NCBI RefSeq assembly: GCF_000155635.1
Contig: NZ_DS990556.1
Location: 1,430,629 to 1,471,616 of the forward strand
Reading direction: 5' to 3'
Length of the DNA stretch: 40,988 bases
Source: Cyanobium sp. PCC 7001
Lineage (GTDB): Bacteria > Cyanobacteriota > Cyanobacteriia > PCC-6307 > Cyanobiaceae
Part shown: piece by piece, positions 33,281-40,988 of the stretch
How the letters are laid out: each line of letters begins with the position of its first letter
Position numbering within the stretch: position 1 is the stretch's first letter
Notes under the pieces: model-generated
Seen by the model: only the letters and a program-made list of their open reading frames with translations
Databases searched by the model: none
Told to the model about the DNA's origin: nothing
Program-made: the position numbers and the translations under genes

Positions 33281-34846
33281 ATGCGCCGCGCCCTCGCAGC
33301 CCTGGCCCTGGCGGTGGCCTTGCCGCTCCCGTCCCTGGCACCGACCCCCGTTCATGCCCAGGTGGCGGTCCGCCCGGGCGAAACCCTCTCGGAAATCGCC
33401 GAACGGCATGGCGTCAGCCTCACCCGCCTGATGCAGGCCAATGGCATCAGCAATCCCGACCATGTGGAAGCCGGCCAGACCCTGGTGATTCCTGGAGGTG
33501 CGCGCAGGACCACGACCAGCCGAGGCGCCAGCGTGACCGTGCAGCCCGGCGAGACCCTCTCGGAAATCGCCGAGCGGGAAGGGGTGAGCATGAGTCAGCT
33601 CCAGCAGGCCAATGGCCTCGGCAATGCCGATCTGGTGATGGTGGGGCAGCGGCTGGTGATTCCTGGCCGCGCTCGCAGCGCCGCAGCGGCCGCGACCACA
33701 GCGCGGGCGATGCCCACTGCGCCCTACACCGTGAAGAGCGGCGAAACCCTCTCCGACATCGCGACCCGCTTCGACACCACACCGGAGCGGCTGATCCAGA
33801 TCAACGGCCTGAGCAACCCCGATCTCTTGCTGGCCGGCTCGAGGCTGCGGATTCCTTCGCGGCCCGGCAGCGCGGCGGCACCCCGTTCGGCCGCCTCCGC
33901 CAAGGAGCATGTGGTGAGCCCTGGGGAGAGCCTGGGTGCCATCGCCGAGCGCTATGGCACCTCGGTGGAGCGGTTGGTGGCCCTGAACAACGTGGAGGAT
34001 CCGGACGTGGTGCACGCGGGTACCCGCCTCAAGCTGGTGGGAACGCCGCCCGCGAAGCCCACGGCCACCAAACCTGCGGCCAAGCCGGATCCGAAGCCCG
34101 CCTCCAGGCCGGCGCCGCAACCCACGGCAACGCCCGCCACAACGACCCCAGCCCCGACCACCCCGGCAGTGGCGGCGCAGCCCAAGCCCACCACCGCTGC
34201 GGCCCAGACCGCTCCAGCCCCTGCGACCCAGGCTGCTTCAGCCACCGCGGCGCAGTCCGCGAAACCAGTGGCCGCCACCGCCACCAGGCCATCCTCGGTG
34301 GCCGCTGCAGAACCCAGGGTGGCCCCCAAGCCCGAGCCGAAAGCCGAGCCCAAGCCCAAGCCCAAGCCCAAGCCCAGCGTGGACACCACGGCCAAAGCCA
34401 CCCCTGCACGGGAGCCCGACTCAGAGCCAGGCCGCCTCGCCCAGGCCACCCGCGGAGTGGCCCCATCCACCAAGAGCACGTCGGCCACCCCCCGTGCGAC
34501 CACCAGCCCCGGCAAGGGCTCAGGGGTCACCACGGTGGCCAGCCGCACCGTCAGCACCAAACCCGTCAGCAGCAGCACCCCCGCCGCGCCCTCCAAGGAG
34601 AGCAACCACGACTGGCGCAGCTACGGCCCGCTGCAGGTGGACTGGGCCAACTGGCAGCCCATGGGAGGCAGCTACGTGGCGCCCACCCTCAACAGCGAGG
34701 GGGAGCCCCTCTATCTCGCCATCAACTGCAGTGCCCGCAAAGTGAACGCCACGGGCCAGTCGGGGCAGTGGAAGACCTGGGATGACCCCGAGCGCGACTA
34801 CGAGCAGAAGCTGGTGACCGATCTCTGCAAGGCCAAGGGCAGCTGA
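33281..34846 (+). CDS. Exported protein with four LysM repeats
   Basis: 521-residue envelope protein. The signal peptide is MRRALAALALAVALPLPS with cleavage after VHA about residue 26. Four LysM modules follow (about 28-72, 82-125, 145-190, 205-250), each starting with GETLSEIA-type or GESLGAIA sequence; LysM binds the glycan of peptidoglycan. Residues 255-435 are a Pro/Ala/Thr/Lys-rich disordered spacer with a KPKPKPKP run. The last 75 residues form a folded domain (DWRSYGPLQVDWANWQPMGG, NCSARKVN) common in cyanobacterial LysM proteins, function unknown. ATG 33281 is set by the signal peptide; ATG 33242 is upstream. No catalytic domain was seen. Confidence 0.85.
   Translation: MRRALAALALAVALPLPSLAPTPVHAQVAVRPGETLSEIAERHGVSLTRLMQANGISNPDHVEAGQTLVIPGGARRTTTSRGASVTVQPGETLSEIAEREGVSMSQLQQANGLGNADLVMVGQRLVIPGRARSAAAAATTARAMPTAPYTVKSGETLSDIATRFDTTPERLIQINGLSNPDLLLAGSRLRIPSRPGSAAAPRSAASAKEHVVSPGESLGAIAERYGTSVERLVALNNVEDPDVVHAGTRLKLVGTPPAKPTATKPAAKPDPKPASRPAPQPTATPATTTPAPTTPAVAAQPKPTTAAAQTAPAPATQAASATAAQSAKPVAATATRPSSVAAAEPRVAPKPEPKAEPKPKPKPKPSVDTTAKATPAREPDSEPGRLAQATRGVAPSTKSTSATPRATTSPGKGSGVTTVASRTVSTKPVSSSTPAAPSKESNHDWRSYGPLQVDWANWQPMGGSYVAPTLNSEGEPLYLAINCSARKVNATGQSGQWKTWDDPERDYEQKLVTDLCKAKGS
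34349..34372 (+). repeat. CCCAAG hexamer repeat, four copies
   Basis: Four exact CCCAAG units encode the Lys-Pro run in the spacer of the LysM protein. Length changes would stay in frame. Confidence 0.8.
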
Positions 34847-34847
34847 G

Positions 34848-36452
34848 TCAGGCCACCCAGCGCAGCGGCCAGGGCTGGCGCAGGTAGTGCCGGCCCCGCG
34901 GGCGCAGATAGAGCCGCTGGGCGCCGTCGTCGCTCTCGCTGAGCAGCTCCTCCTGCACCAACCGCCGCGCCAGCCAGGCCCACCGTTCCTGCTCCCGGGT
35001 TGACGCCCCATCGGCCAGGTCCGCCGCCAGGCTGCGCAGGTCCTGGCCACCCCGGTCCTCCAGGGAGGCCAGCACCCGACTGGCCCGCATGGACCAGTCG
35101 CGGCGGCGCCCTCCCTCCAGGCAGCGGTCGCAGCGGCCGCAGGGGGGCACCAGCTCCCCCACCGCCAGCAGCAGGGCCTGCTCCCGGCAGGCGTCGCCTT
35201 CGGCCACCGCCTCCATCCGGCGCAGCTGCCGCTGGGCCAGCTCGACCCGCTGCTGAGCGGCCCCGTCAGCCTCGGGCGATCCGGTGGAGGCCGCCCCTCC
35301 GGCCGCACCGCGGATCGCCCAGCCCAGGGAGGTGCGATCGGCAGGATCGAACAGCACCAGGCATTCGGCCGGCAGGCCGTCCCGGCCCGCCCGGCCCGAC
35401 TCCTGCAGGTAACCCTCCGCGCTGGGGGGAAGATCCAGATGCAGCACCAGGCCCACGTCCGGACGGTCCACCCCCATGCCGAAGGCCACCGTGGCCACCA
35501 GCACCGGCCGGGGCTGACGCTGAAAGTGCTCCAGGGCCAGCACCCGACTCTCCGCATCCAGCCCCGCGTGGTAGGCGATGGCCTCCAGTCCTGCCGCCAG
35601 CAGCCGTGAGGCCCACTGCTCCACGGACCGCCGCGTCCGGGCATAGATCAGCACCGCGCCACGGGCACGGGACACCGCGTCCAGCACCGCGGGCAACGGA
35701 TCGGCTGGACGGCGGCGCATCGCATAGGTGAGGTTGGTGCGGCGGGCGGAGCGCACCTGCACCAGGGGCCGGCGCAGCTGCAGCAGGCGGATGATGTCGG
35801 CCCGCACCCGCGGAGCAGCGGTGGCGCTGAGGGCCACCAGGGGCACTCCCGGGCAGAGCGCCCGCAACTGGCCCAGCCGCCGGTAGTCGGGGCGGAAGTC
35901 ATGGCCCCAGGCGCTGATGCAGTGGGCCTCGTCCACCGCCAGGGCCACCAGCCGGCCGGTGTCCAGCACCTCCTCCAGCAACTGGCGGGTGGCCTCCACC
36001 TGCAGCCGTTCCGGCGCCAGATAGAGCAGGCGCAGGCGACCGTCGCGCAGGGCGCCATGGAGGCTCTTGCGCTCGCTGGCGCCCAGTCCCCGGTGCAGAC
36101 AGGCCGCCGGGATTCCCCGGCGCTGCAGCTGCATCACCTGGTCCTGCATCAGGGCCACCAGGGGAGACACCACCAGCACCAGACCCTGGCGCACCAGGGC
36201 GGGCAGCTGGAAGCAGAGCGACTTGCCACCTCCGGTGGGAAGCACCGCCAGGCAGTCCTGGCCGGCCAGCAGGGCCTCCACCACCGGACGCTGGCCCGGC
36301 CGGAAGGCCGACCAACCGAAGTGGCGCCGCAGGGCGTCCTCCAGCAGGCTCGGTGCACCCCCATCGGCGTGGGGAGACTCCGCTGGGGGCTCCAGCGGCA
36401 CCCTCTGCAAGGACACCGGGTGGAACGCGGGATCGGCCACAATCACCACCAC
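34848..36452 (-). CDS. recQ: ATP-dependent DNA helicase RecQ
   Basis: 534-residue superfamily 2 helicase that unwinds DNA 3' to 5' in recombination and repair. Seen in order: motif 0 FGWSAFRPGQRP, Walker A LPTGGGKSLCFQLP, VSPLVALMQDQV, DEAH box VDEAHCISAWGHDFRP, SATAAPRVR, the second RecA domain with YHAGLDAESR, ATVAFGMGVDRPDV and QESGRAGRDG, and the zinc-binding Cys set ending CGRCDRC. A short winged-helix-like tail follows, with no HRDC domain, so it is shorter than E. coli RecQ. ATG 36452 gives a 35-residue leader. It converges on the LysM gene with one base between them. Confidence 0.92.
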   Translation of the reverse strand: MVVIVADPAFHPVSLQRVPLEPPAESPHADGGAPSLLEDALRRHFGWSAFRPGQRPVVEALLAGQDCLAVLPTGGGKSLCFQLPALVRQGLVLVVSPLVALMQDQVMQLQRRGIPAACLHRGLGASERKSLHGALRDGRLRLLYLAPERLQVEATRQLLEEVLDTGRLVALAVDEAHCISAWGHDFRPDYRRLGQLRALCPGVPLVALSATAAPRVRADIIRLLQLRRPLVQVRSARRTNLTYAMRRRPADPLPAVLDAVSRARGAVLIYARTRRSVEQWASRLLAAGLEAIAYHAGLDAESRVLALEHFQRQPRPVLVATVAFGMGVDRPDVGLVLHLDLPPSAEGYLQESGRAGRDGLPAECLVLFDPADRTSLGWAIRGAAGGAASTGSPEADGAAQQRVELAQRQLRRMEAVAEGDACREQALLLAVGELVPPCGRCDRCLEGGRRRDWSMRASRVLASLEDRGGQDLRSLAADLADGASTREQERWAWLARRLVQEELLSESDDGAQRLYLRPRGRHYLRQPWPLRWVA

Positions 36453-36521
36453 CAGCGCAGGCTGAGGATAGCGGCCCCCAGATCTGGTGTCGGCCGGGCT
36501 GGGGCGAGGGCCCCCGCGCCC

Positions 36522-37562
36522 TCAGGGCAGGGGCGGGGCCTGCAGCTGCTCGGGGCTCTCCTCCACCAGCTGCAGCCGCACCCGCTTGCCACCGGCCAGT
36601 TCGCCCAGGGACACCCGCAGCACGCTGCCGCTGAGGGACTGCAGGGCCGTGAGCAGCTCCCGCAGATGGGGAGTGCTGCTGCCGCTCTCCACCCACAGCC
36701 GCTCCTGCAGGCCGCCGAGGCGGCGCCAGCTGGTGTGGAGCTTCAGCACGGCCGCCTCCAGCACCTGGGCCTGTCCCACCGCATCCGCCAGCAGGCCGAG
36801 GGCATCGAGGCGCTGGGCCTCCTGCAGGGCCCGCTCGAAATCGAGCTCCCCCTGCTGGAAGGCCCGCACCGCCAGCGCGGCCTCGGCCGCCTTGCTGAGC
36901 CAGCGGGCGGTGCTGGTCACGTCGCGCACCCGATCGAGCTCGGGCTCCTCGCGCAGCACCCGGCGCAGGTCCTCCTGCTGCTCCTCCGGCAGCTTGGCCA
37001 GCTCCTTCACCAGGGGAGCCACGGCCCGCGGCGGCAGCAGGTTCTCGGCGGTGCGCTGCCGGATCTCCTCCGGCAGCAGCGGGCTGGTGGCGGCGGTGAA
37101 CTCATCGCTGAGGCGGCGCACCTGCTTGCGGGTGATCTGCTGGCCGTCGTTGGCCGCCTCCGAGATCATCTGCTGCACCTCGGGGTCCGACTGGGCCGTC
37201 TCCAGGAAGGCGCGCTTGGAGAAGTTGTTGACGCTGCTCTCCTCCAGTAGCCCCCCGCCCACGAGATCGTCGGCCGACTCCGCCAGCTGGATCAGGGTGT
37301 AGGCGCGGGTCTTGCTGATCTCCCGTTCGCGCAGCCACTGCAGAAAGCCCGTGCCGCGCCCCTCGCCGCCCCGCTTCTCCCGGTCCCGAACGGCCCGCAG
37401 AATCCGTCCGCGCCAGATCTCGGTCTGCAGGTCGAAGCGGTCGCACACCGCCCAGGCCTCCTCCAGCCGGGCCAGGAACTCCATCGTGCTGATGGTGTCG
37501 CTCTCCGGATCCGGCAGCTCCAGGTGAAGGGCGGGGGGTGGGGAAAGCTCCGAGGAAGCCAT
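36522..37562 (-). CDS. Uncharacterised protein with ParB/HTH-like segment
   Basis: 346-residue soluble, mostly helical, highly charged protein. Residues 62-95 (GRGTGFLQWLREREISKTRAYTLIQLAE in two parts) look like a helix-turn-helix of the type found in ParB-like and plasmid replication proteins; residues 130-150 (QQITRKQVRRLSDEF) resemble the helix after a ParB HTH. The middle is coiled-coil-like and rich in Glu, Leu and Arg, and the C-terminus (about 270-335) forms another helical plus beta unit. I know no function; conservation among picocyanobacteria is expected but not checked. ATG 37562 has AAGG 5 bases upstream. It diverges from psaE, with 152 bases between starts. Confidence 0.6.
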   Translation of the reverse strand: MASSELSPPPALHLELPDPESDTISTMEFLARLEEAWAVCDRFDLQTEIWRGRILRAVRDREKRGGEGRGTGFLQWLREREISKTRAYTLIQLAESADDLVGGGLLEESSVNNFSKRAFLETAQSDPEVQQMISEAANDGQQITRKQVRRLSDEFTAATSPLLPEEIRQRTAENLLPPRAVAPLVKELAKLPEEQQEDLRRVLREEPELDRVRDVTSTARWLSKAAEAALAVRAFQQGELDFERALQEAQRLDALGLLADAVGQAQVLEAAVLKLHTSWRRLGGLQERLWVESGSSTPHLRELLTALQSLSGSVLRVSLGELAGGKRVRLQLVEESPEQLQAPPLP

Positions 37563-37714
37563 GGGCCTTCGCCGGCGGCAACAGCGCCGATGCTCCCACG
37601 CACCCGGCTCCCTCCCGGGCTCCGGACAAGGGCGACGAATCGTGACGCCGGCCCCGGCAGGCCCGGAGAAGGCGGGTATCTTCCCTACGGCAGCCTCCGA
37701 TCCACAGCGCAGCG

Positions 37715-37924
37715 ATGGCCATCTCCCGCGGCGACAAAGTACGCATCAAGCGCCCTGAGTCCTACTGGTTCAACGAAGTCGGCACCGTCGCCTCGGTCGA
37801 CACCTCTGGCATCCGCTACCCCGTGGTGGTTCGCTTCGACAAGGTGAACTACAACGGCTACAGCGGCTCCGAGGGCGGCATCAACACCAACAACTTCGCC
37901 GAAGCCGAGCTCGAGAAGGCCTGA
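37715..37924 (+). CDS. psaE: Photosystem I subunit IV, PsaE
   Basis: 69-residue stromal-side subunit of photosystem I with an SH3-like barrel. It helps dock ferredoxin and supports cyclic electron flow. The sequence starts [18 protein letters not shown], with [30 protein letters not shown] and [12 protein letters not shown], an excellent match to the family. Codon use and higher AT content differ from neighbours, as for a very highly expressed gene. A likely -10 (TATCTT, about 37676) gives a leader of about 30 bases. A strong terminator follows about 125 bases after the stop. Confidence 0.97.
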   Translation: MAISRGDKVRIKRPESYWFNEVGTVASVDTSGIRYPVVVRFDKVNYNGYSGSEGGINTNNFAEAELEKA

Positions 37925-38048
37925 TCCTTCAGCTGCCCGACCGAGGCATGGGCCTGATCGAGCCTGATACGAGTTCCCGCCTACGGCATCGACCAGGTCG
38001 GAAGATCTCCGCTCCCGGATTGCCTCAGCTTCCCCCGAGCAGCTCCAG

Positions 38049-38084
38049 GGCCCCGGCTGAATCCAGCCGGGGCCTTGTTGTGTT
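38049..38084 (+). terminator. Rho-independent terminator of psaE
   Basis: GGCCCCGGCT and AGCCGGGGCC form a perfect 10-bp stem around GAATCC, followed by TTGTTGTGTT. It is the strongest plus-strand terminator in the window. It leaves a 3' UTR of about 125 bases for psaE. Confidence 0.88.
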
Positions 38085-38154
38085 GAAGGGATGGGCCCCG
38101 AAGGACGATCCGGCCGCCGCTGCGCGACGATGCCCCGATCCCCAGCCGCACGCC

Positions 38155-39003
38155 GTGCCGGAACTGCCTGAGGTCGAAACGGTGCGCCGGGGGCTGGAGC
38201 AGCGAACCCAGGGATTCGCGATCGCGCGGGTGCAGGTGCACAGACCGAGGGCGGTGGCCAGCCCCGACGACCCCGAGGCCTTCGCCGCCGCACTCCAGGG
38301 CTGCACCGTGCAGCACTGGCGGCGCCGCGGCAAGTATCTGATCAGCCAGCTGCAGCGTGGCGACGGCCGCGACGGCGGCCACTGGGGGGTGCACCTGCGC
38401 ATGACGGGCCAGTTCCTGTGGCTCGAGGCCCCCAGGCCCTCCTGCGCCCACACACGTGTGCAGCTCTGGAACGACCAGGGCCAGGAGCTGCGCTTCGTGG
38501 ACACCCGCAGCTTCGGTCAGATGTGGTGGATCCCTCCAGGCGAGCCTCCGGAGATGGTGATGGGCGGCCTGAGGCACCTGGGCCCGGAGCCGCTCGGTCC
38601 GGCCTTCACCGCCTCGTACCTGGAAGGGCGGCTGAACGGGTCCAGCCGCCCGATCAAGAACGCCCTGCTGGATCAGGCGGTGGTGGCGGGCGTGGGCAAC
38701 ATCTACGCCGACGAATCGCTGTTCGCCGCGGGGATCCGCCCCCACACGCCCGCCGGCCAGCTGCGGCCGCACCAGCTGGACCGCCTCGTGAAGGCCCTGG
38801 TGGAGGTGCTCGAGATCAGCATCGGAGCCGGGGGCACCACCTTCAGCGACTTCCGCGATCTCACCGGCACCAACGGCAACTACGGCGGGGTCGCCCTGGT
38901 GTACCGCCGCGGTGGAGAGCCCTGCCGGCGCTGCGGCACCCCGATCCAGCGCCACAAGCTGGCGGGCCGCAGCAGCCACTGGTGCCCGAACTGCCAGCAT
39001 TGA
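38155..39003 (+). CDS. mutM: Formamidopyrimidine-DNA glycosylase MutM/Fpg
   Basis: Bifunctional glycosylase/AP lyase that removes 8-oxoguanine and ring-opened purines. 282 residues. The start is fixed at GTG 38155 because the catalytic residue is the Pro that follows the initiator Met: (M)PELPEVETVRRGLEQ. Also seen are the catalytic Lys in RRRGKYLI, the helix-two-turn-helix NALLDQAVVAGVGNIYADE, and the zinc finger CRRCGTPIQRHKLAGRSSHW followed by CPNC. It follows the psaE terminator and protects against oxidative damage, fitting beside a photosystem gene, an order I recall in other cyanobacteria. The upstream frame is open but not conserved. Confidence 0.95.
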   Translation: MPELPEVETVRRGLEQRTQGFAIARVQVHRPRAVASPDDPEAFAAALQGCTVQHWRRRGKYLISQLQRGDGRDGGHWGVHLRMTGQFLWLEAPRPSCAHTRVQLWNDQGQELRFVDTRSFGQMWWIPPGEPPEMVMGGLRHLGPEPLGPAFTASYLEGRLNGSSRPIKNALLDQAVVAGVGNIYADESLFAAGIRPHTPAGQLRPHQLDRLVKALVEVLEISIGAGGTTFSDFRDLTGTNGNYGGVALVYRRGGEPCRRCGTPIQRHKLAGRSSHWCPNCQH

Positions 39004-39038
39004 GCCACAGGCATGCCCCGTTGTTCTTGGCCACATCC

Positions 39039-39722
39039 GTGCATCCCCAGCTTTCCCTGAGCCCTGACGCACCAGAGCGCTCTGCTGTGGCCCACGCCTT
39101 GAGCGCGGCGATGGCGGCCATCCATCGCCGCGGCTGGTGCGATGGCACCGGCGGCAACTTCAGCTGCGTGCTCAGCCGCGATCCCCTGACGCTGCTGATG
39201 GCCCCCAGTGGGGTGGACAAGGGCACGGTGCCGCCCGCGGCCCTGATCACGGTGAACGGGCGTGGAGACGTGATCCAAGGCATGGGAAAGGCCAGTGCCG
39301 AAACCCTGCTGCACCTGGCGATCGTGGAGGCCACGGCGGCAGGTGCGGTGCTGCACACCCACTCCCAGGCCGGCACGCTGCTTTCCCAGCATTACGGGCC
39401 TGCGCGGGAGGGAGTGGGCCGGCTGAGGCTCCGCGACCTCGAGATGCTGAAGGGGATCGAAGGAGTGCACACCCACGCCATGGAGGTGGAGGTGCCGGTG
39501 CTGGCCAACGACCAGGATCTCCGGAGCCTCAGCGCCAGGGCCAGGCCGCTTCTGGCCGAAGCACCCATGGGGCTGTTGATCGCGGGCCATGGGCTCTACG
39601 TCTGGGGTCAGGATCTGGCCCAGGCACGGCGCCATCTCGAGATCCACGAGTTCCTGTTGGAGCAGCACTGGCGGCAGCTGCTGCTGGAGGGGTTGCTCAA
39701 CCGGCCGCAACTGCACCCATGA
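39039..39722 (+). CDS. mtnB: Methylthioribulose-1-phosphate dehydratase MtnB
   Basis: Zinc-dependent class II aldolase-fold enzyme of methionine salvage. 227 residues. The zinc ligands are His106 and His108 in LHTHSQAG and His184 in IAGHGLYVWG; the phosphate-binding part is GTGGNFS and APSGVDKG. The start is GTG 39039; TTG 39021 is also in frame, and there is no nearby ATG. It begins 35 bases after mutM and overlaps mtnC by four bases (ATGA), so mtnB-mtnC are coupled. The dioxygenase gene of the pathway, mtnD, is separate at 29.1 kb. Confidence 0.93.
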   Translation: MHPQLSLSPDAPERSAVAHALSAAMAAIHRRGWCDGTGGNFSCVLSRDPLTLLMAPSGVDKGTVPPAALITVNGRGDVIQGMGKASAETLLHLAIVEATAAGAVLHTHSQAGTLLSQHYGPAREGVGRLRLRDLEMLKGIEGVHTHAMEVEVPVLANDQDLRSLSARARPLLAEAPMGLLIAGHGLYVWGQDLAQARRHLEIHEFLLEQHWRQLLLEGLLNRPQLHP

Positions 39723-40480
39723 CCATCTCCCCCCCAGGCTCACCGATCACCTGCGAAGGCATCACCCACCTGCTCCTGGACATCGAAGGCACCACCTGCC
39801 CCGTGAGCTTCGTGGCGGAGGAGCTGTTCCCCTATGCCGCCGCCCAGCTGGAGACCTTTCTCCGCGAGCACCGCCAGGACAGCCATGTGACGGCACTGTT
39901 GGCCGAGACCGATGCCGCCTGGGCCATCGACACCGACCCAGCGGCCCAGCGGCTTCGCCACCAAAGCGACGCCTTGGTGATCGACTATCTCCAGCTCCTC
40001 ATCCGACACGACAGAAAGCTCCCAGCCCTCAAGCAACTGCAGGGGTTGATCTGGGAGCAGGGTTACGCCGCAGGCGTGCTCCGGGCACCGCTGTTTGCTG
40101 ACGTGCCCCAGGCTCTGCAGCGCTGGAAGAAGCAGGGTCTGGTCCTGGCGGTGTATTCGTCGGGGTCCGTGAAGGCGCAGCAGCTGCTCTATGGGCACAG
40201 CAGCGGCGGCGACCTGCGCGGCTGCTTCAGCCACTGGTTCGATACCCGAAGCGGCGCCAAACGGGAACCGGCCAGCTACAGCGGCATTGCCAATGCGATG
40301 GACGCCGAACCCTCGCGAATCCTGTTCATCAGCGATGCACTGGAGGAATGTGTTGCCGCCCGGCAGGCTGGCCTTCAGGTGCTGTTCAGCTCCCGCCCGG
40401 GCAATCCAGCTCGGGATGCTGAAGACTTTGATCGCGTGGAGAGCTACGCCAACCTTGTGATCCCCCAAGGGCCAGGCTGA
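39719..40480 (+). CDS. mtnC: Acireductone synthase (enolase-phosphatase) MtnC
   Basis: HAD-superfamily enzyme that enolises and dephosphorylates the diketo intermediate in methionine salvage, producing acireductone for MtnD. 253 residues. HAD motif I is LLLDIEGTTCP, motif II is LAVYSSGSVKAQQLL, the conserved Lys lies in RSGAKREPASYSGIA, and motif IV is ILFISDALEECVAARQAG. The alternative start GTG is not needed, as ATG 39719 lies within the mtnB stop overlap. It is last in the mtnBC unit. No plus-strand terminator was seen; the hairpin at 40493 faces the other way but could act weakly on both. Confidence 0.94.
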   Translation: MTISPPGSPITCEGITHLLLDIEGTTCPVSFVAEELFPYAAAQLETFLREHRQDSHVTALLAETDAAWAIDTDPAAQRLRHQSDALVIDYLQLLIRHDRKLPALKQLQGLIWEQGYAAGVLRAPLFADVPQALQRWKKQGLVLAVYSSGSVKAQQLLYGHSSGGDLRGCFSHWFDTRSGAKREPASYSGIANAMDAEPSRILFISDALEECVAARQAGLQVLFSSRPGNPARDAEDFDRVESYANLVIPQGPG

Positions 40481-40492
40481 CCCAACGGTCAC

Positions 40493-40516
40493 AAAAAAAG
40501 CCACCCGCAGGTGGCT
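40493..40516 (-). terminator. Rho-independent terminator of the rRNA operon
   Basis: On the minus strand AGCCACC and GGTGGCT form a 7-bp stem with a 4-base loop, followed by seven T residues. It lies 158 bases beyond the 5S rRNA 3' end and ends 12 bases from the mtnC stop. Nothing else was recognised in 40517-40674. Confidence 0.8.
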
Positions 40517-40674
40517 GTCATCGCTGCCCGTACCGATGACCTGGCGCGGACCCTGAGACGGACCGTGATGGCGGCCACACCCGTGGTCCTTCCATCACTG
40601 ATCCATCACCGAGCAGCCATGCCATCGGCGCACAACCACGCCGTGGTCGTGAAGTGGCCGAGAAAAAGAGTTTT

Positions 40675-40792
40675 ACCTGGCATCGACCTATTTTCTCAGG
40701 GGGCTACCCCCCAAATATCGTCGGCGCTGCAGCGTTTCACAACCGAGTTCGAGATGGATCGGTGTGGTTCCACTGCGCCATGGACACCAGGA
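40675..40792 (-). rRNA. rrf: 5S ribosomal RNA
   Basis: On the minus strand the 118-base RNA starts TCCTGGTGTCCATGGCGCAG, includes the conserved loop CGATCCATCTCGAACTCGG and ends GATGCCAGGT, where CCAGG pairs with the 5' CCTGG. This fits cyanobacterial 5S rRNA. 23S rRNA should lie to the right, outside the window. Confidence 0.94.
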
Positions 40793-40808
40793 TAGTCGTT
40801 CTCTCAGA

Positions 40809-40834
40809 TCGTCACTCAGCAGGTCGTCACTCAG
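40809..40834. repeat. 15-bp period tandem repeat in the rRNA spacer
   Basis: TCGTCACTCAG occurs at 40809-40819 and 40824-40834, a 15-base period. Confidence 0.75.
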
Positions 40835-40841
40835 ATTGAAT

Positions 40842-40867
40842 CCTGAGCGTGAACCCTGGGCGTGAAC
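40842..40867. repeat. 13-bp tandem repeat in the rRNA spacer
   Basis: CCTGAGCGTGAAC is followed directly by CCTGGGCGTGAAC, one mismatch, and then a partial third copy CCTGAGAAC. Confidence 0.75.
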
Positions 40868-40988
40868 CCTGAGAACTGCATAGGTTAGATCCTGATCCCA
40901 TCCCCAACCCCTCATCCCTTTCAGGTCATACCTTTCAGGAATCAGATTCGGTTCTGTGATCAGCATCCTCTGGATTTCAAGCAATCAA

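Larger units (their letters stand above)
40793..40988 (-). other. 23S-5S rRNA internal spacer (partial)
   Basis: 196 bases upstream of 5S on the minus strand, more AT-rich than the rest of the window, with no recognisable 23S 3' end. It contains two small tandem repeats. No credible gene was seen; the open frame across it also crosses the 5S gene. Confidence 0.7.

Noticed and set aside
40511-40984. Open frames on both strands across the 5S gene and spacer
   Set aside because: They overlap structural RNA and show no coding character.

Overview
The window is a GC-rich, densely packed stretch of a cyanobacterial chromosome, most likely from a Cyanobium/Synechococcus-type picocyanobacterium. The markers are photosystem I subunit PsaE, a high-light-inducible protein, the nitrogen regulator partner PipX, SepF, and several proteins assigned by recall to families largely restricted to cyanobacteria (DUF1823, DUF3086, DUF3119). 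hoxE and hoxF (bidirectional NiFe hydrogenase diaphorase) point to a freshwater or brackish lineage rather than an open-ocean one; that is inference. No transposase, integrase, phage module or CRISPR array was seen, so this reads as core chromosome with a few accessory genes.

Layout. 0-2.2 kb: hoxE-hoxF on the minus strand, hoxF cut by the left edge. 2.3-6.0 kb: a histone-deacetylase-family protein tail to tail with a Pat-like acyl-CoA synthetase/GNAT fusion. 6.1-7.8 kb: two small proteins, GluQ-RS and HU. 8-11.4 kb: a metallo-beta-lactamase-fold protein that has lost metal ligands, the debranching enzyme GlgX, an HLIP and a small conserved protein. 11.6-17.3 kb, plus strand: DoxX-like protein, PhoX-like phosphatase, small membrane protein, FMN-binding protein, ArdC-like protein, then a cobalamin riboswitch controlling a HupE-type transporter. 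17.3-21.9 kb: tRNA-Gly, GPH-type transporter, MlaE-type permease, DUF3119, DUF3086 and PlsY, an envelope/lipid cluster. 21.9-27.2 kb, minus strand: DUF1823, der, ecfT, pipX, pipY, sepF, proC. 27.3-30.7 kb: Dus, CobI, MtnD, MiaE, AroQ. 30.8-34.8 kb: tRNA-Tyr, tRNA-Thr, methyltransferase, aldehyde dehydrogenase, LysM protein. 34.8-37.6 kb: RecQ and a ParB-like/HTH-like protein. 37.7-40.5 kb: PsaE, MutM, MtnB, MtnC. 40.5-41 kb: the distal end of an rRNA operon on the minus strand (5S rRNA, its terminator, part of the 23S-5S spacer).

Themes. Cobalamin and cobalt recur: a B12 riboswitch in front of a putative cobalt importer, a corrin-ring methyltransferase and a CbiQ/EcfT-type permease. Three methionine-salvage enzymes (MtnB, MtnC, MtnD) are present at two sites. 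The acetyltransferase/deacetylase pair could control acyl-CoA metabolism, as AcuA/AcuC do in Bacillus. No gap longer than 300 bases lacks a gene or RNA. I did not find a convincing wholly new system; the best leads are the Pat/deacetylase pair, the pseudo-MBL protein, the ArdC-like protein beside the riboswitch, and the unassigned small proteins.
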